Origin: Poa pratensis
Lineage: Eukaryota; Streptophyta; Magnoliopsida; Poales; Poaceae
Reading direction: 5' to 3'
Assembly (NCBI GenBank): GCA_947311845.1
Contig: CAMZMU010000055.1
Location: forward strand, 18,662,877 to 18,726,876
Length of the DNA stretch: 64,000 nt
Part shown: in pieces, positions 10,331-19,964 of the stretch
Numbering within the stretch: position 1 is the stretch's first letter
How the letters are laid out: each line of letters opens with the position of its first letter
Program-made: the position numbers and the translations under genes
Notes under the pieces: model-generated
The model's input: only the letters and a program-made list of their open reading frames with translations
What the model was told of the DNA's origin: nothing
The model's database searches: none

Positions 10331-11670
10331 GCAGAAGCTGATAGAAGAAATAATGGCGGCCGAACCAGTGGAAGTAGATGAGCACTTATTCCCTTTGCAT
10401 CCAGTACCGGAATGGGCTGAAGAAATCATGAAGTTCATGTCGGAGGGGAGTTTGCCAAATGATGAAACCGAAGCTAGGCGAGTGCAGAGGAGGTCCAAGG
10501 CTTACACCATCATCAACAAGGAGTTATACAAGAGGAGTGCAACCGAGGTGCTACAGCGTTGTGTGGAGCCAGCCGAGGGCAAGGAGATGCTCCTTGAGAT
10601 ACATCAGGGTGAATGTGGACATCATTGCAGTACAAGAGCCCTGGTGGCTAAGTATTCCGGCATGGATTTTACTGGCCCACTGCTCACGCGGATGCAGAGG
10701 ACATAGTCCGAAAATGTGAAGGATGCCAAAGGTTTGCCAAGCAGACACACTTACCCGCATCGGCACTGAAACAATTCCTATCACTTGGCCATTTGCTGTG
10801 TGGTGTTTGGATATGGTGGGAGATTTCAAGCCGGCTAGGGGCAACATGACACATATGCTGGTGATGGTGGATAATTCACCAAGTGGATAGAGGTGAAACC
10901 AATCCGGAAAGTGATGGTCGTTCGGCTGTAACTTTCTGAAAGAAATTATTTTGAGATACGGATACCCTCATAGCATCATCTCGGATAACGGCACAAACTT
11001 TGCTGTCGGAGAGTTTGCTCGGTTTGCATGAATAAGGGAATCCGGCTAGATATAGCCTCGGTGGCACATCCGGAGTCTAATGGGCAAGTGGAAAGATCAA
11101 ATGCCCTGGTGTTGGCCGGCATCAAGGCTCGTCTCATTGAACCATTGCTGAAAACTCCGGGATGCTGGATAGACGAGATACCATCAGTACTGTGGGGTCT
11201 AAGGACCACGCCGAATCGGTCAACTGGCTATACGCCATTTTTTCTGGTTTATGGGGCAGAAGCTGTGCTACCCACAGACATAGAACATGATGCACCAAGG
11301 GTGGCAATGTATACTGAAACCGAGGCAAAAGAGGCTCGGGAAGATGCAGTGGATCTGCTAGAGGAAGCAAGAGAATTGGCTCTATCTCGGACAGCAATAT
11401 ACCAGCAGAATCCGACGATATCATAGTCGAAAGATCAGCCCTCGAGTGTTTCATGAGGGTGATCTTGTGCTAAGGCTGGTGCAGCGCAGCAAAGGCCGAC
11501 ACAAGTTGTCACCTCCATGGGAGGGACCTTTCATTGTGAGCAGGGCTATGCACAATGACTCGTACTACCTTGTAGATGCACAGGAACCAAGGAAGGATGG
11601 CCTGGACAGACCCGGACAAGAAACTAAGAGACCTTGGAATGTAGCTCTGCTTCGACCCTTTTACTCCTAA
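10331..11670 (+). pseudogene. pol-IN: integrase of E2, frameshifted
   Basis: Inserts cDNA into chromosomes. The zinc-binding H-H-C-C part lies about 10600-10735 (HQGECGHH, then CEGC), split by a frameshift near 10650. The catalytic core shows Asp near 10809 (LDMVGDF-like in another frame), Asp in SDNGTNF (10983) and Glu in SNGQVE (11091), a D-D-35-E spacing once frames are read through. The C-terminal part (11446-11670) has the PPWEGPF segment typical of Gypsy integrases and ends at TAA without a chromodomain. E7 keeps the last 223 codons open, whereas E2 has further breaks near 11031 and 11410. Confidence 0.88.
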
Positions 11671-12269
11671 GGGGCGCAATGTATGTATTTCAGTTTATCA
11701 TAAATGAAGTTGCAGCAATCCGAGTCTGGACTCGGGGACTGTTCGTACTCATGCATGTTTTTTTACTGTTTTGTCCATACCGTTCGTGTGCCGAATTGCT
11801 TTGAACCTCGTCCCAAAATTCAAGTAATGTATGTTGTGTTGTTGATCTCGTGACTCGACTGACAAACACCAAAATGGTAGTCAAGAGCAGAGATGAGGAA
11901 TGTGGGAAACATGAAAATGGACTCGGGGACTCGGTCCAAAACCGATTCGGCACATGTCGTTTACTAACCCCTGTTATTTATTTTTCGTTTATGTTGAATG
12001 ATTCTAAACCACAACTCGCATGTTTCAAGTATTGTATGCTATGATTCCTATCTTGTGACTCGACTGTCAAACACCTAAAAGGTAGACAAGAGCAGAGATT
12101 CGGCAAAAATAGTAAACAAGAAAACAGACTCGGGGACTCGGTTTAAAATGATCCAACATAAACCTCGTCCGGATCATGTTAAGCAAATTTAAAGTAGTCT
12201 CGAAAGAACTTAAAATAGTCTATTACATCTGCTCCCGGCATACCGGGGATTTAACGTTTTTTCACTAAG
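11671..12269. other. spacer between pol and antisense gene in E2
   Basis: No ORF of interest. It contains repeated phrases such as ACTCGGGGACT and an imperfect direct repeat of about 270 bp period ('atgattc..atcttgtgactcgactg.caaacacc' near 11850 and 12040). Transcripts of pol and of the antisense gene would meet here. Confidence 0.6.
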
Positions 12270-15200
12270 TTACTTCAGGAAGCAGCAGACTCGGTTGTAG
12301 CAGGTTCGGTGGCAGGAGCTTTGGTTGAAGGAACCTCGGGCGCGCGAGCCTCGGTTACAGGAGCTTCGGTTGGAGTAGATTCGGTTGCAGGGGGCTCGGT
12401 TGCAAGGATGGCTCAGATGGAGGAACTTCAGGGGTAACCTTGCGTGGAGAGCTTGAAGGCTGGGCGGATTCGGAGGTATCCGGATCAGCTGAGCTTGTTT
12501 AGTAATCTCTGCCGAATCAGTTGCTGGTATCTCCGAAGTCTGGGCCGGAGTTGCTTCGGTATTCTTAGCCGAGTCAGAAGCTGGGATCTTGATAGGAGCG
12601 TGTTCGGCAGAGTTAGCCGAATCATCAGACTCGCCCTCAGAATCGGCGTATTCTTCAGCGGAGGCGTCGTCCGATTCCTCTTCTTCAGTTTCTTCTCCAT
12701 CCGAGTAGACCGGAGCCTCCAGATCAAGATGCTTGGTGCGTGCAAATTCGGCCATGAAGTTGGCGGCTTCTTCACGGATCTTAATCCGGGTAGGGTCTGT
12801 AGCCCACGGAGAACCCTCGCGAAATGAGCGCACTTTGGCAAGATCAATTAGCTCATACCAGGACATGATGAATAGCAAAGCTGCGTCAGCACCAGCGCGG
12901 GCGGACGAAGACCTCCACTGCTGTAACCGGGTCATTGCTTGATCCAGGTCTCGGATCAGCTCCTCCACAGGCACAACTTGCCGCGCTTCAGGAAACAAGA
13001 TTCGGTGAGCCTTGAGACTTGCATTGAGCAGACCAATATGGGAATCCTTCAAAGGAGCAATCCGAGCCTTAAGTGCTGTAATATGATCTTCGATGTCCCA
13101 TGTCTCTGGTAGGGGAGCCTCGGTTAATTTAGCTCTCTCAGCTCGGGCGTTTCTCACAGCCTTGGCGGCTTGAAGCCGGATGCTAGTAAACTCTCCTACA
13201 AACAAATAAGCTAATACTGAGTTCAGCGAGAAGGAACACAAGCATATGTATTGGTTAAGAGCAGAAAGAAAAGAGGAGATTCGGTGAACTTACGATCCAT
13301 GTCATCATTAAGGCTAGCAAGTGCAGCAAGCCATTTCGCACTGGCCGCTTTGTGAGCACTCAGTTCTTCTTTAGCCGCTTTGACTTCGGCTTCAGATTCG
13401 GCAATGTTCGTTTGAATTTGCTTGTCCAGTTTGGCCCGCTCCGCAAGTCCGGCTTTGAAAGTATCCCGCTCCTTCTGGATTGTGTCTTTTTCACGCTTCA
13501 GCGTATCCCGCTCTCCTTTAACCTTGTTCTTCACTTTTTCAACTCGGTCAAGCTCTCGCTGGAGCCGAGTCACCTCTGATTTTTCCTCGGATAAAGCGCG
13601 CTTGTGCTCTTCTTCTTTCTTGTCCATTTCAAGACAGAGCCCATCAAAGGAAGTTTGGAGCTTCTGATGCTGATGGGCGAGCTGCTTAAAGAGCTTGCCG
13701 CGAGCGGTCATGGTTTCCTGAAAGAAAACAGGCAAATGGCGTCAAAAGAATCTCGGGGACTGGCCCGAGATTAACCGAATCAGTTGGAAAAGAGACTCGG
13801 GGACTGGAAGTCCCACGGTGTCCTCGGTTACGGCAACATTCATGATAAGTTTTTTAGAGATTCAAGCCGAATGACTTTCTTACTCGGAGGAGTATCAGTC
13901 GTTCGACCCGAATCTCGGGGACTGGGTATAGTACTATTTGATCATGTTGAAATAAAAGCAAGATTCGGAAAAATTTACCTCAAACACCCGGTTAGCTTCA
14001 GTGACCGAGGTCTGTACAGAGTGTAATGATTGAAACATCCGACTAGGCCCAGCCGGATGTGGCGCTGAAGTAGAAATCTTTGGCGAGGTCAGCATCATTC
14101 CAAGCTTCAATGAATTGCTTGGCGGACTCGAGCTTATCGCTGCTCGGAGGGCGGGATTCGACAGGGACTGGCCGAATCGAATCGCTGATGGGTACCAGAA
14201 GTGTTCTTGCTAGCAACCACCTGCTTATCCGAGGTGGCAGAAGTTGTGCCAGAGGCACCTTGAGTCGGCTTGGGTTGCGGTGACGCACCCGGGTCTGCTC
14301 TGATGTTGCGGTTTCTGTGGCTTCTCGGAAGTTTGTTGTTGCTGTTGCTGCTTCTGCTTTTTCTTCTTCTGCTGCTCTTGATTCAGCAGGGTTTGCGCTG
14401 CGGGAGTAGGGCGAGGATCCGGCTTAGGCAAGGATGTAGCCGATGTCTTGGCCTTTTCCTTCTCCAGCTCCTTGAGAGGGCGTGGCCAACTTGAATCTCG
14501 GATTGGAGCCGAGGTTTCCTCACTCTCCAAGTCAATAACCGGCTTGAAATGGGAGTCGGCTGAGGAATATTGGCAGTTGTGACACGCATTGGTGAGGTGG
14601 CAGTTCGATCAGGAGACTGGGTTTCCATGACCGTATCCAGCGGAGGAATGGGAGAAGAGATGGATGAATGAGTCTGCGCGGTGATGAGGACATCACTGCA
14701 TAAAGCAAAGCAAACAGTTAACTCGGATAGATATGACTCGGTTAACAGAGGAAGAAAGCAAATGAAGTTAAGTCAGTATTACCCCTTGGTGGTAGGCATC
14801 GGCTTGACGCGATTCAACTTGGAGCCAGACTTCTTTATTCTCTTGGCTTTAGGGGAATCAGATCCGGGCGCGTCACTGCGTTTCCGAGATGTCCCTTCAG
14901 CATCTTGTTTGGCTGGAACACAAGGTGGTGACCATGAAATCGGAATAGCGTCGATGGGATCTAAGATCCTGCAATCATCATCTTCCTCGTCGGAGATGTT
15001 GTGAATAGTTGATTGCTTACCCTTGCGGACTGGCTTGGCGCGCGGGATAGGCAGATAATCATCCGTATCCGGATCTTCTTCGTCCTCGCGCGGCGGGCTG
15101 AGATCCGGTCCCCATTCTTTGGTGGAGAGGTCTCCATCTTCGGTAAGTTGGCGATCAAACAGCTACAGAAAAGTCGGGGCAAATCCGGATTAGGCCGATG

Positions 15201-16136
15201 CCATTTTGACGAAATATGGTTAGATTCGGAAAATGGCGAACTAACCTGTGGTGGAAGGCGCTCTCGGAAAAACGGCTTTACGCCCCACCGCCATTTATCC
15301 GACATCTCGGTGGCGGCAATGGCGTTTACCCGTCGCCTGATGGAGACTTTGCTAAGGTCATGCCTGCTGATCCGGGTAGGATCTAGCACACCACCCATGT
15401 GGCATATCTTGTGTTCACGTCTTTGAAGAGGGCAGACCCGGCGACCGATGAAGGTCCGGAGCAGATCATCCGAGGCCAGGCCCTTCTTCAGAAAGTCCTC
15501 CAGAGTTTCATGTACAGTCTGAAGTTCTACAATAGTCTCGGCCGGATTGTATCCGAAGTTCAATTCGGCTGTGGGTGGCTCGATCGTGAACTCGGGCAGA
15601 TTAAGGGCGTCATGGCCTTCTGCACTCTTCACATAAAGGAAAGACCTTTGCCACTTCTGACAGTGTCTAGGCCAGTGATACGGGGAAAGATGGATCCCTG
15701 CCTTGGCGTGATGCTAACCGGACCGCAAGCAGTCATCAGCTTCGGCTTAGTGCCTGGAATAGTATGTTTGCGGAGGTGGAAATACTTTGCCCAAATATCG
15801 ACGGTCGGCCAGACACCGAGATAGCCCTCGCAAAAGGAGCTAAAAGCCGATAGAGAAACGAAGGCATTAGCCGGGAGGTGATGAGGCTGTAGGCCAAAGA
15901 AATCCAGGAAAGCCCGGAAGAAATCACTCGCCGGCAATCCGAATCCGCGCTCAAAATGCGCTAGAAACACCACACGTTCACCAGGTTCGGGAACCGGGAC
16001 GAGTTCCTTCCCCGGTTTGCGGCATATAACTTGAGAGGTTATACGCCGGGTGCTTAATAGCCATTCCAGATCGTCCTTGGTCACATCAGAACCCTCCCAT
16101 CTGCCGGGAGGAAGCTTCGCCATATCCGGATCAATC
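12270..16136 (-). CDS. antisense gene of E2: 'putative gypsy type transposon' protein, spliced
   Basis: Encoded opposite to gag-pol. Coding starts at ATG 16123-16121. An N-terminal domain (16123 to about 15250) has the phrases PGRWEGSDVT, FLAHFERGFGLPASDFFR, SFCEGYLGVWP and RQGSIFPRI, which match what I know of PF04195. An intron of 83 bp (15245-15163, GT...AG) follows, then charged exons with a poly-Gln/Lys run (about 14400-14340) and a long Lys/Glu coiled coil (13700-13330). The C-terminal exon (about 13195-12480) has the motif SSARAGADAA and an acidic Ser/Glu/Asp tail. Further GT-AG introns are likely (for example just after 13290). Frame changes near 15630 may be errors. The stop is uncertain (12270-12480). 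Molecular function is unknown. Confidence 0.75.
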
Positions 16137-16546
16137 CTGCAAGAGGTCGGATAGGGCCGAGTCAAAATGAATCGGATAATGGTATAATCGAACCAGATCT
16201 AGAGTGATTCGGCTAATATTATCCCGGATGAAACTAGCCGGATTCAGCAGAGAAGGTGATTCGGGTGGCAATCACAAACACCTTCCGCAAAGGTCTAGGG
16301 TTACACAAGATCTACTGCAGCAGTAAAAAAGAAAGGAAATCAAGAGTAAAAATATGGTTGAACTGCTCATACGGTGGCAAACAAAACTAGGGCAGTGTAG
16401 TGCAAAATCTAGACAGGAGATCTACTAGATGCACTGAGGCTGGGCGACGGACTAATATGCGGATAAATCTACAAGAAACAAATGCGAGTTTCCCGTGGCA
16501 TATGAACTCCTCGAGTTCGCCATGACCGGAGAAAAAGAAAACTCAC
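16137..16546 (-). other. 5'-UTR intron of the E2 antisense gene
   Basis: Minus-strand donor CCGTGAGTTTTC (GT at 16546-16545) and acceptor CTCTTGCAG (AG at 16138-16137). Length 410 bp, T-rich and without an ORF. Both sites fit plant consensus. Confidence 0.55.
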
Positions 16547-16760
16547 GGTGATGACGCGACGGGGAAGAAGCTCGATGAAGGAACGGCGGCGCTGGGCACG
16601 GTGCGCGGCCCCGGTCGTTTTCCTCCGGTGCGTTGAGGACGTCTCCGGCGCGGCAAGGTTACGAGGGCGAGATTGCGGCGGCGGCGGTGGCGCAGATGGA
16701 AGTTTTCGGAGTGGGGAACGAGCGGAGAAGAAGAGGAAACCCCCTGCGCCCATATTTATA
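16547..16760 (-). promoter_or_regulatory. TATA box and CT-rich leader exon of the E2 antisense gene
   Basis: On the minus strand a perfect TATAAATA box lies at 16760-16753, followed by a pyrimidine-rich stretch (TTTCCTCTTCTTCTCC) and a GC-rich leader with CCGCCG runs and no ATG down to the donor at 16546. This is the layout of a plant core promoter and 5' UTR. It lies between the PPT side and the antisense ORF, not in the LTR. Confidence 0.6.
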
Positions 16761-17156
16761 GCGCCCAGCGGTAACGGGCGCACTACTGCACGGTTTTCGG
16801 AGCGTCGCACGGTAACTGCATCCTGGAACTCTGTGGCCACCTCTGTGGCCGTGTGTTCCAAGCACATGTTGGGCCATAGAATTGGAAGCAGTTGCACGGA
16901 TCCTGTGTGCCGGTCAACGGAGAAAACGAGAAGACGCGGTCGTTTGGTCAAATGCACTCAAGTACCCGGAGAATCCGGATGAGGTGCTGTCAGTGGCATG
17001 TCAGATCAGAGATCCGGATTATGGGGCTTTGCGCAGAGATTCACTGCCAAGTGTCCCGGGAAATCCTGAGACAAGATTATATGATATGTGATTCGGTTAG
17101 TGATGTTTATTTTTAACCTGCTACGGCTCTTCAGCCGAGGCTGTAGAACCGCACCA
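16761..17156. other. region between antisense promoter and PPT of E2
   Basis: About 400 bp without a credible ORF, presumably upstream regulatory DNA of the antisense gene plus the element's 3' untranslated part. No clear motif beyond short Tat-typical GGATCCGGAT-like phrases. Confidence 0.4.
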
Positions 17157-17170
17157 GCTTCGGGGACTAC
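17157..17170 (+). other. polypurine tract of E2
   Basis: GCTTCGGGGACTAC immediately before the 3' LTR; it primes plus-strand cDNA. Confidence 0.8.
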
Positions 17171-18268
17171 TGTCGGGGGGCTGCCCCCGGGTAGGGCAAA
17201 GATGTGGTGTTAAGTGTTGCAAAGAGCTAGCCGGATCAACATATAGCCGGGTCACTTGGGCCGGATCTCTCGTGAGAGTCGGTTAGCACTTGATCAAGCT
17301 AAAGTGCGAGAAGATGCCAGAGAGGATCCGGTAAAGCTTAACCGAATCAGAGGAAGGAAACCGGTTAAGTTAGCCGGGTTGGTCAGGAAGGACCCGGATA
17401 AGGTAATCCGGATATTGCACAAGGGCCAAGTAATGTCAGAAAGGTTCACGGGTGCAGGTCTCCTGCCAGAGGCTGAGAAGACAGCCGGGTCAAGTCGCAG
17501 GTTTTCCGGGTCGCAAGGCCCTAGGCGCTGACTTGGCCAATTCGGGAAAGAGGATACGACCGAGACCCGGGGGGCTACGGCTGCCATTGCCCAAAGTGGC
17601 AAGATAGGCCTGCTAGGGACTTGACGGCCAGGTCAGGTCACGGGATTCCTGGGAGCGCAGCAACCTAGGAGCTGACCCGGCCAATTCGGGAAAGAGGATA
17701 TGACCGAGACCCGGTGGGCTACACCTGCCATTGCCCAAAGTGGCAAGATAGGCCTGCTAGGGCCTGACAGTCCGGCCGTTGGGTTGACAGGGGGCAGAGG
17801 CTTGTCCTGTTCCTCTTGTCCATGCCATTATCACTTCCAGCCAGGGGCAAAATGGTAATTCGGTTAGTGTATAAGTAAGCTACCAAATCCTCCAGTAGAG
17901 AGGAGAAGGGGAGAGAACGGCAAAAGAGAAAGGCATTATCCCCCAAGCTCCATCTTCTTCTGAGAGCTCCCACCATTGTTCTTCATACAGCTCAAGGAGC
18001 ACTCTGTACTTGTAACCACTTGAGATATAAAGAGAGTAGGCTAGTGCTGCAGTAGGGGTGTTACCTCCACAAGAGGGCCCCGAAGCAGGGTACATCGTGG
18101 TGTTCTTTGCTTCTTCTTGGTTCTGCTTGTTCTTGTTTGTTCTTGCGATTCTTGGTTGTTCTCCATGCGTGCTTCGTGAGCGCGCAAACCCTCCCCGGAT
18201 CCCCCAACGTCCTAGCGAGCTCACAACTTAAGCCATCCTATGGCATCTGCCGTGACACCACCACGACA
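17171..18268 (+). repeat. E2 3' LTR (1098 bp)
   Basis: Pairs with 3761-4861. Differences include loss of CCT near 17452, a one-base loss near 18148 and a C/T change near 18221. It is followed by CTCAT (18269-18273), the TSD. Confidence 0.95.
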
Positions 18269-18273
18269 CTCAT

Positions 18274-19335
18274 GCTACGAACATGGAGTTGGACTGACCC
18301 ACCATGAGACACTGTGAGAATATCTATTCTTTCATATCATCAGCTGATCTCATACAATGTGTATGCTGATTCCTTAAACCTGAGATCTTCGCGTGAGCTT
18401 GGGATGTGTAAGGGCTTTACTTTGGGGTTGTTCAACGCTACACCGTGAAAGGGTAGCTATAAAGGTAGCTTCGGTTTTGTCACGAAACATGCTGCAAGTC
18501 ATGGTTGATCAAGATGGGATTTGCCCTCCGTCCAACGGAGAGATATATCTTGGCCACTTGAATGATCGGATCCAGAAAATGTATGGCCGTACTCTCGGTT
18601 AAGTGTTAACCGTGTTTCAGGGATTCCGTGCCATGGAAATCGAGAAAGATAATCGAGCTATTATAAGGATGACAAGTTCTCACCTTGAGCTTAATCAATA
18701 TCGCACGGCAAAGGGAAGAGGTATATTATATTGTGGAAATGTTCATCCGATATGATCTTTACGTGTATTTGGGAGTCGGCAACTCTTGCTAGAGCCCGCT
18801 ACCGATTATTGGTCGAGTAGTGTACTCGTGTCATGCCCGTCTATACGTGAATCTATAGGGCCACACACTTAAGGGGTATGGAACATAGTTTGGATACGAT
18901 CCATCTTATTGGGTTTATAGTACTAATGGGACTCTAATGTAGCAGCCTATTAGGAGGACTATATATAAGAGAGGAGTGGGCAGCACAAGGACGGACGAGT
19001 GCTAACCCTAGCCGCCGCACTCTCTCCACCAGATCGCGCCATCGGTGCTAGCACCGCGACGCGGTGTTCTATCCCTGTATGTGTGGATACCGATAGAGGT
19101 GTTACACTTGGGGCGCTTGGACGATCCGTTCATGGGATCCGCGTGGTGCTGTTCGTGGGATCGCGAGGAGGAGTAGTACGACTACACGGCATCGACGCGC
19201 GACATCAATAGTCTTCCGCTGCACTGCGTGTCGAGAGGTAATTCTAGCTCCGTGATCGATTACTTGCAGGGGTCCCGGGATGATCGTGGTAGAAAAATTT
19301 GATTTGTGCTAGCCTAGCCTACCCGTTACCCTCCT
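18274..19335 (+). repeat. EL 5' LTR, second piece
   Basis: Matches 26440-27497. The last matching bases are ACCCGTTACCCT (19321-19332). The terminal TTCA of the 3' LTR is replaced by CCTG, so the inner end is uncertain by a few bases and no PBS follows. Confidence 0.85.
18959..18969 (+). promoter_or_regulatory. TATA box in EL 5' LTR
   Basis: CTATATATAAG, about 30 bp before GCAGCACAAGG. The same box is at 27119-27130 in the 3' LTR. Probable RNA polymerase II promoter of EL. Confidence 0.55.
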
Positions 19336-19634
19336 GTTTTAGTTCTCGATTTGGAGCGGCGCAAAGAGTTGTGCCGGTGGCGGATTTGATCCGTCGATGG
19401 TGGATGCGATCTGCCAGATTGTTTCGCATGAAGTTGTTCGGGCGTTTGGAGTTGCGCTGGCGGCGGATTTGATCCGTTCGAGGCGATGCGTAAAGAGTTA
19501 CGTGCACGCAGATGCGATCTGCATTTCTGCCTGAAATCTGTTCGTGCGCTCGGTGTCTTTGATCGATCTGGTGCGGCCACGGACCTTGTGTAGTTTCCCG
19601 GATCGATCGGCCGGACACGCAACTTGAAGATGCG

Positions 19635-19752
19635 ATCTTCAAGTTCTGTCCTTCACATGGTTTCAGCGATTCATTTGTACAGCTTTGATCCGCATCTTCA
19701 AGTTCTGTCCTTCACATGGTTTCAGCGATTCATTTGTACAGCTTTGATCCTG
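19635..19752 (+). repeat. 59-bp tandem duplication in EL interior
   Basis: Two copies (19635-19693 and 19694-19752) starting ATCTTCAAGTTCTGTCC. The first base of each unit is the first base of the right arm of the 11-bp hairpin at 19621-19645. Confidence 0.85.
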
Positions 19753-19948
19753 CGGCCACACCTTTAGGTAACAACCGATGAGATCGTTACATGGTAGATG
19801 CGATCTGCCGTGTAGTTTAGCTTTAGATGTGATCTGCATACGCCTTGTCTTGGTAGAAGTCGATTCACGTATGCCTTTTCCTGCTTGGGTGTGGCTGCCG
19901 CAGGCTGGGTTAAGTTCATGAGATGGATTTTATTATATGCGATGATCT

Positions 19949-19964
19949 ATTCTCGTAAGTGCAG
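19949..19964 (+). repeat. left 16-bp TSD of the retroposon
   Basis: ATTCTCGTAAGTGCAG, identical to 21455-21470; bases outside differ on both sides. Confidence 0.9.

Larger units (their letters stand above)
3761..18268 (+). mobile_element. E2: Tat-type Gypsy LTR retrotransposon with antisense gene (14.5 kb)
   Basis: Complete structure: CTCAT TSD on both sides, 1.1-kb LTRs, PBS, gag, protease, RT, RNase H, second RNase H and integrase on the plus strand up to 11670. A spliced antisense gene follows (16760 down to about 12270), then the PPT and 3' LTR. A second RNase H plus an antisense ORF downstream of pol is the known architecture of the plant Tat lineage; there is no chromodomain. The LTRs differ by a 3-bp indel and a few other changes, so insertion looks recent. 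Pol carries a stop and several one-base frameshifts, many shared with E7. Confidence 0.93.

Noticed and set aside
16548..16982. Plus-strand ORF of 144 codons in the GC-rich part of E2
   Set aside because: It is the complement of the antisense leader exon and promoter; composition explains the open frame and no domain is seen.
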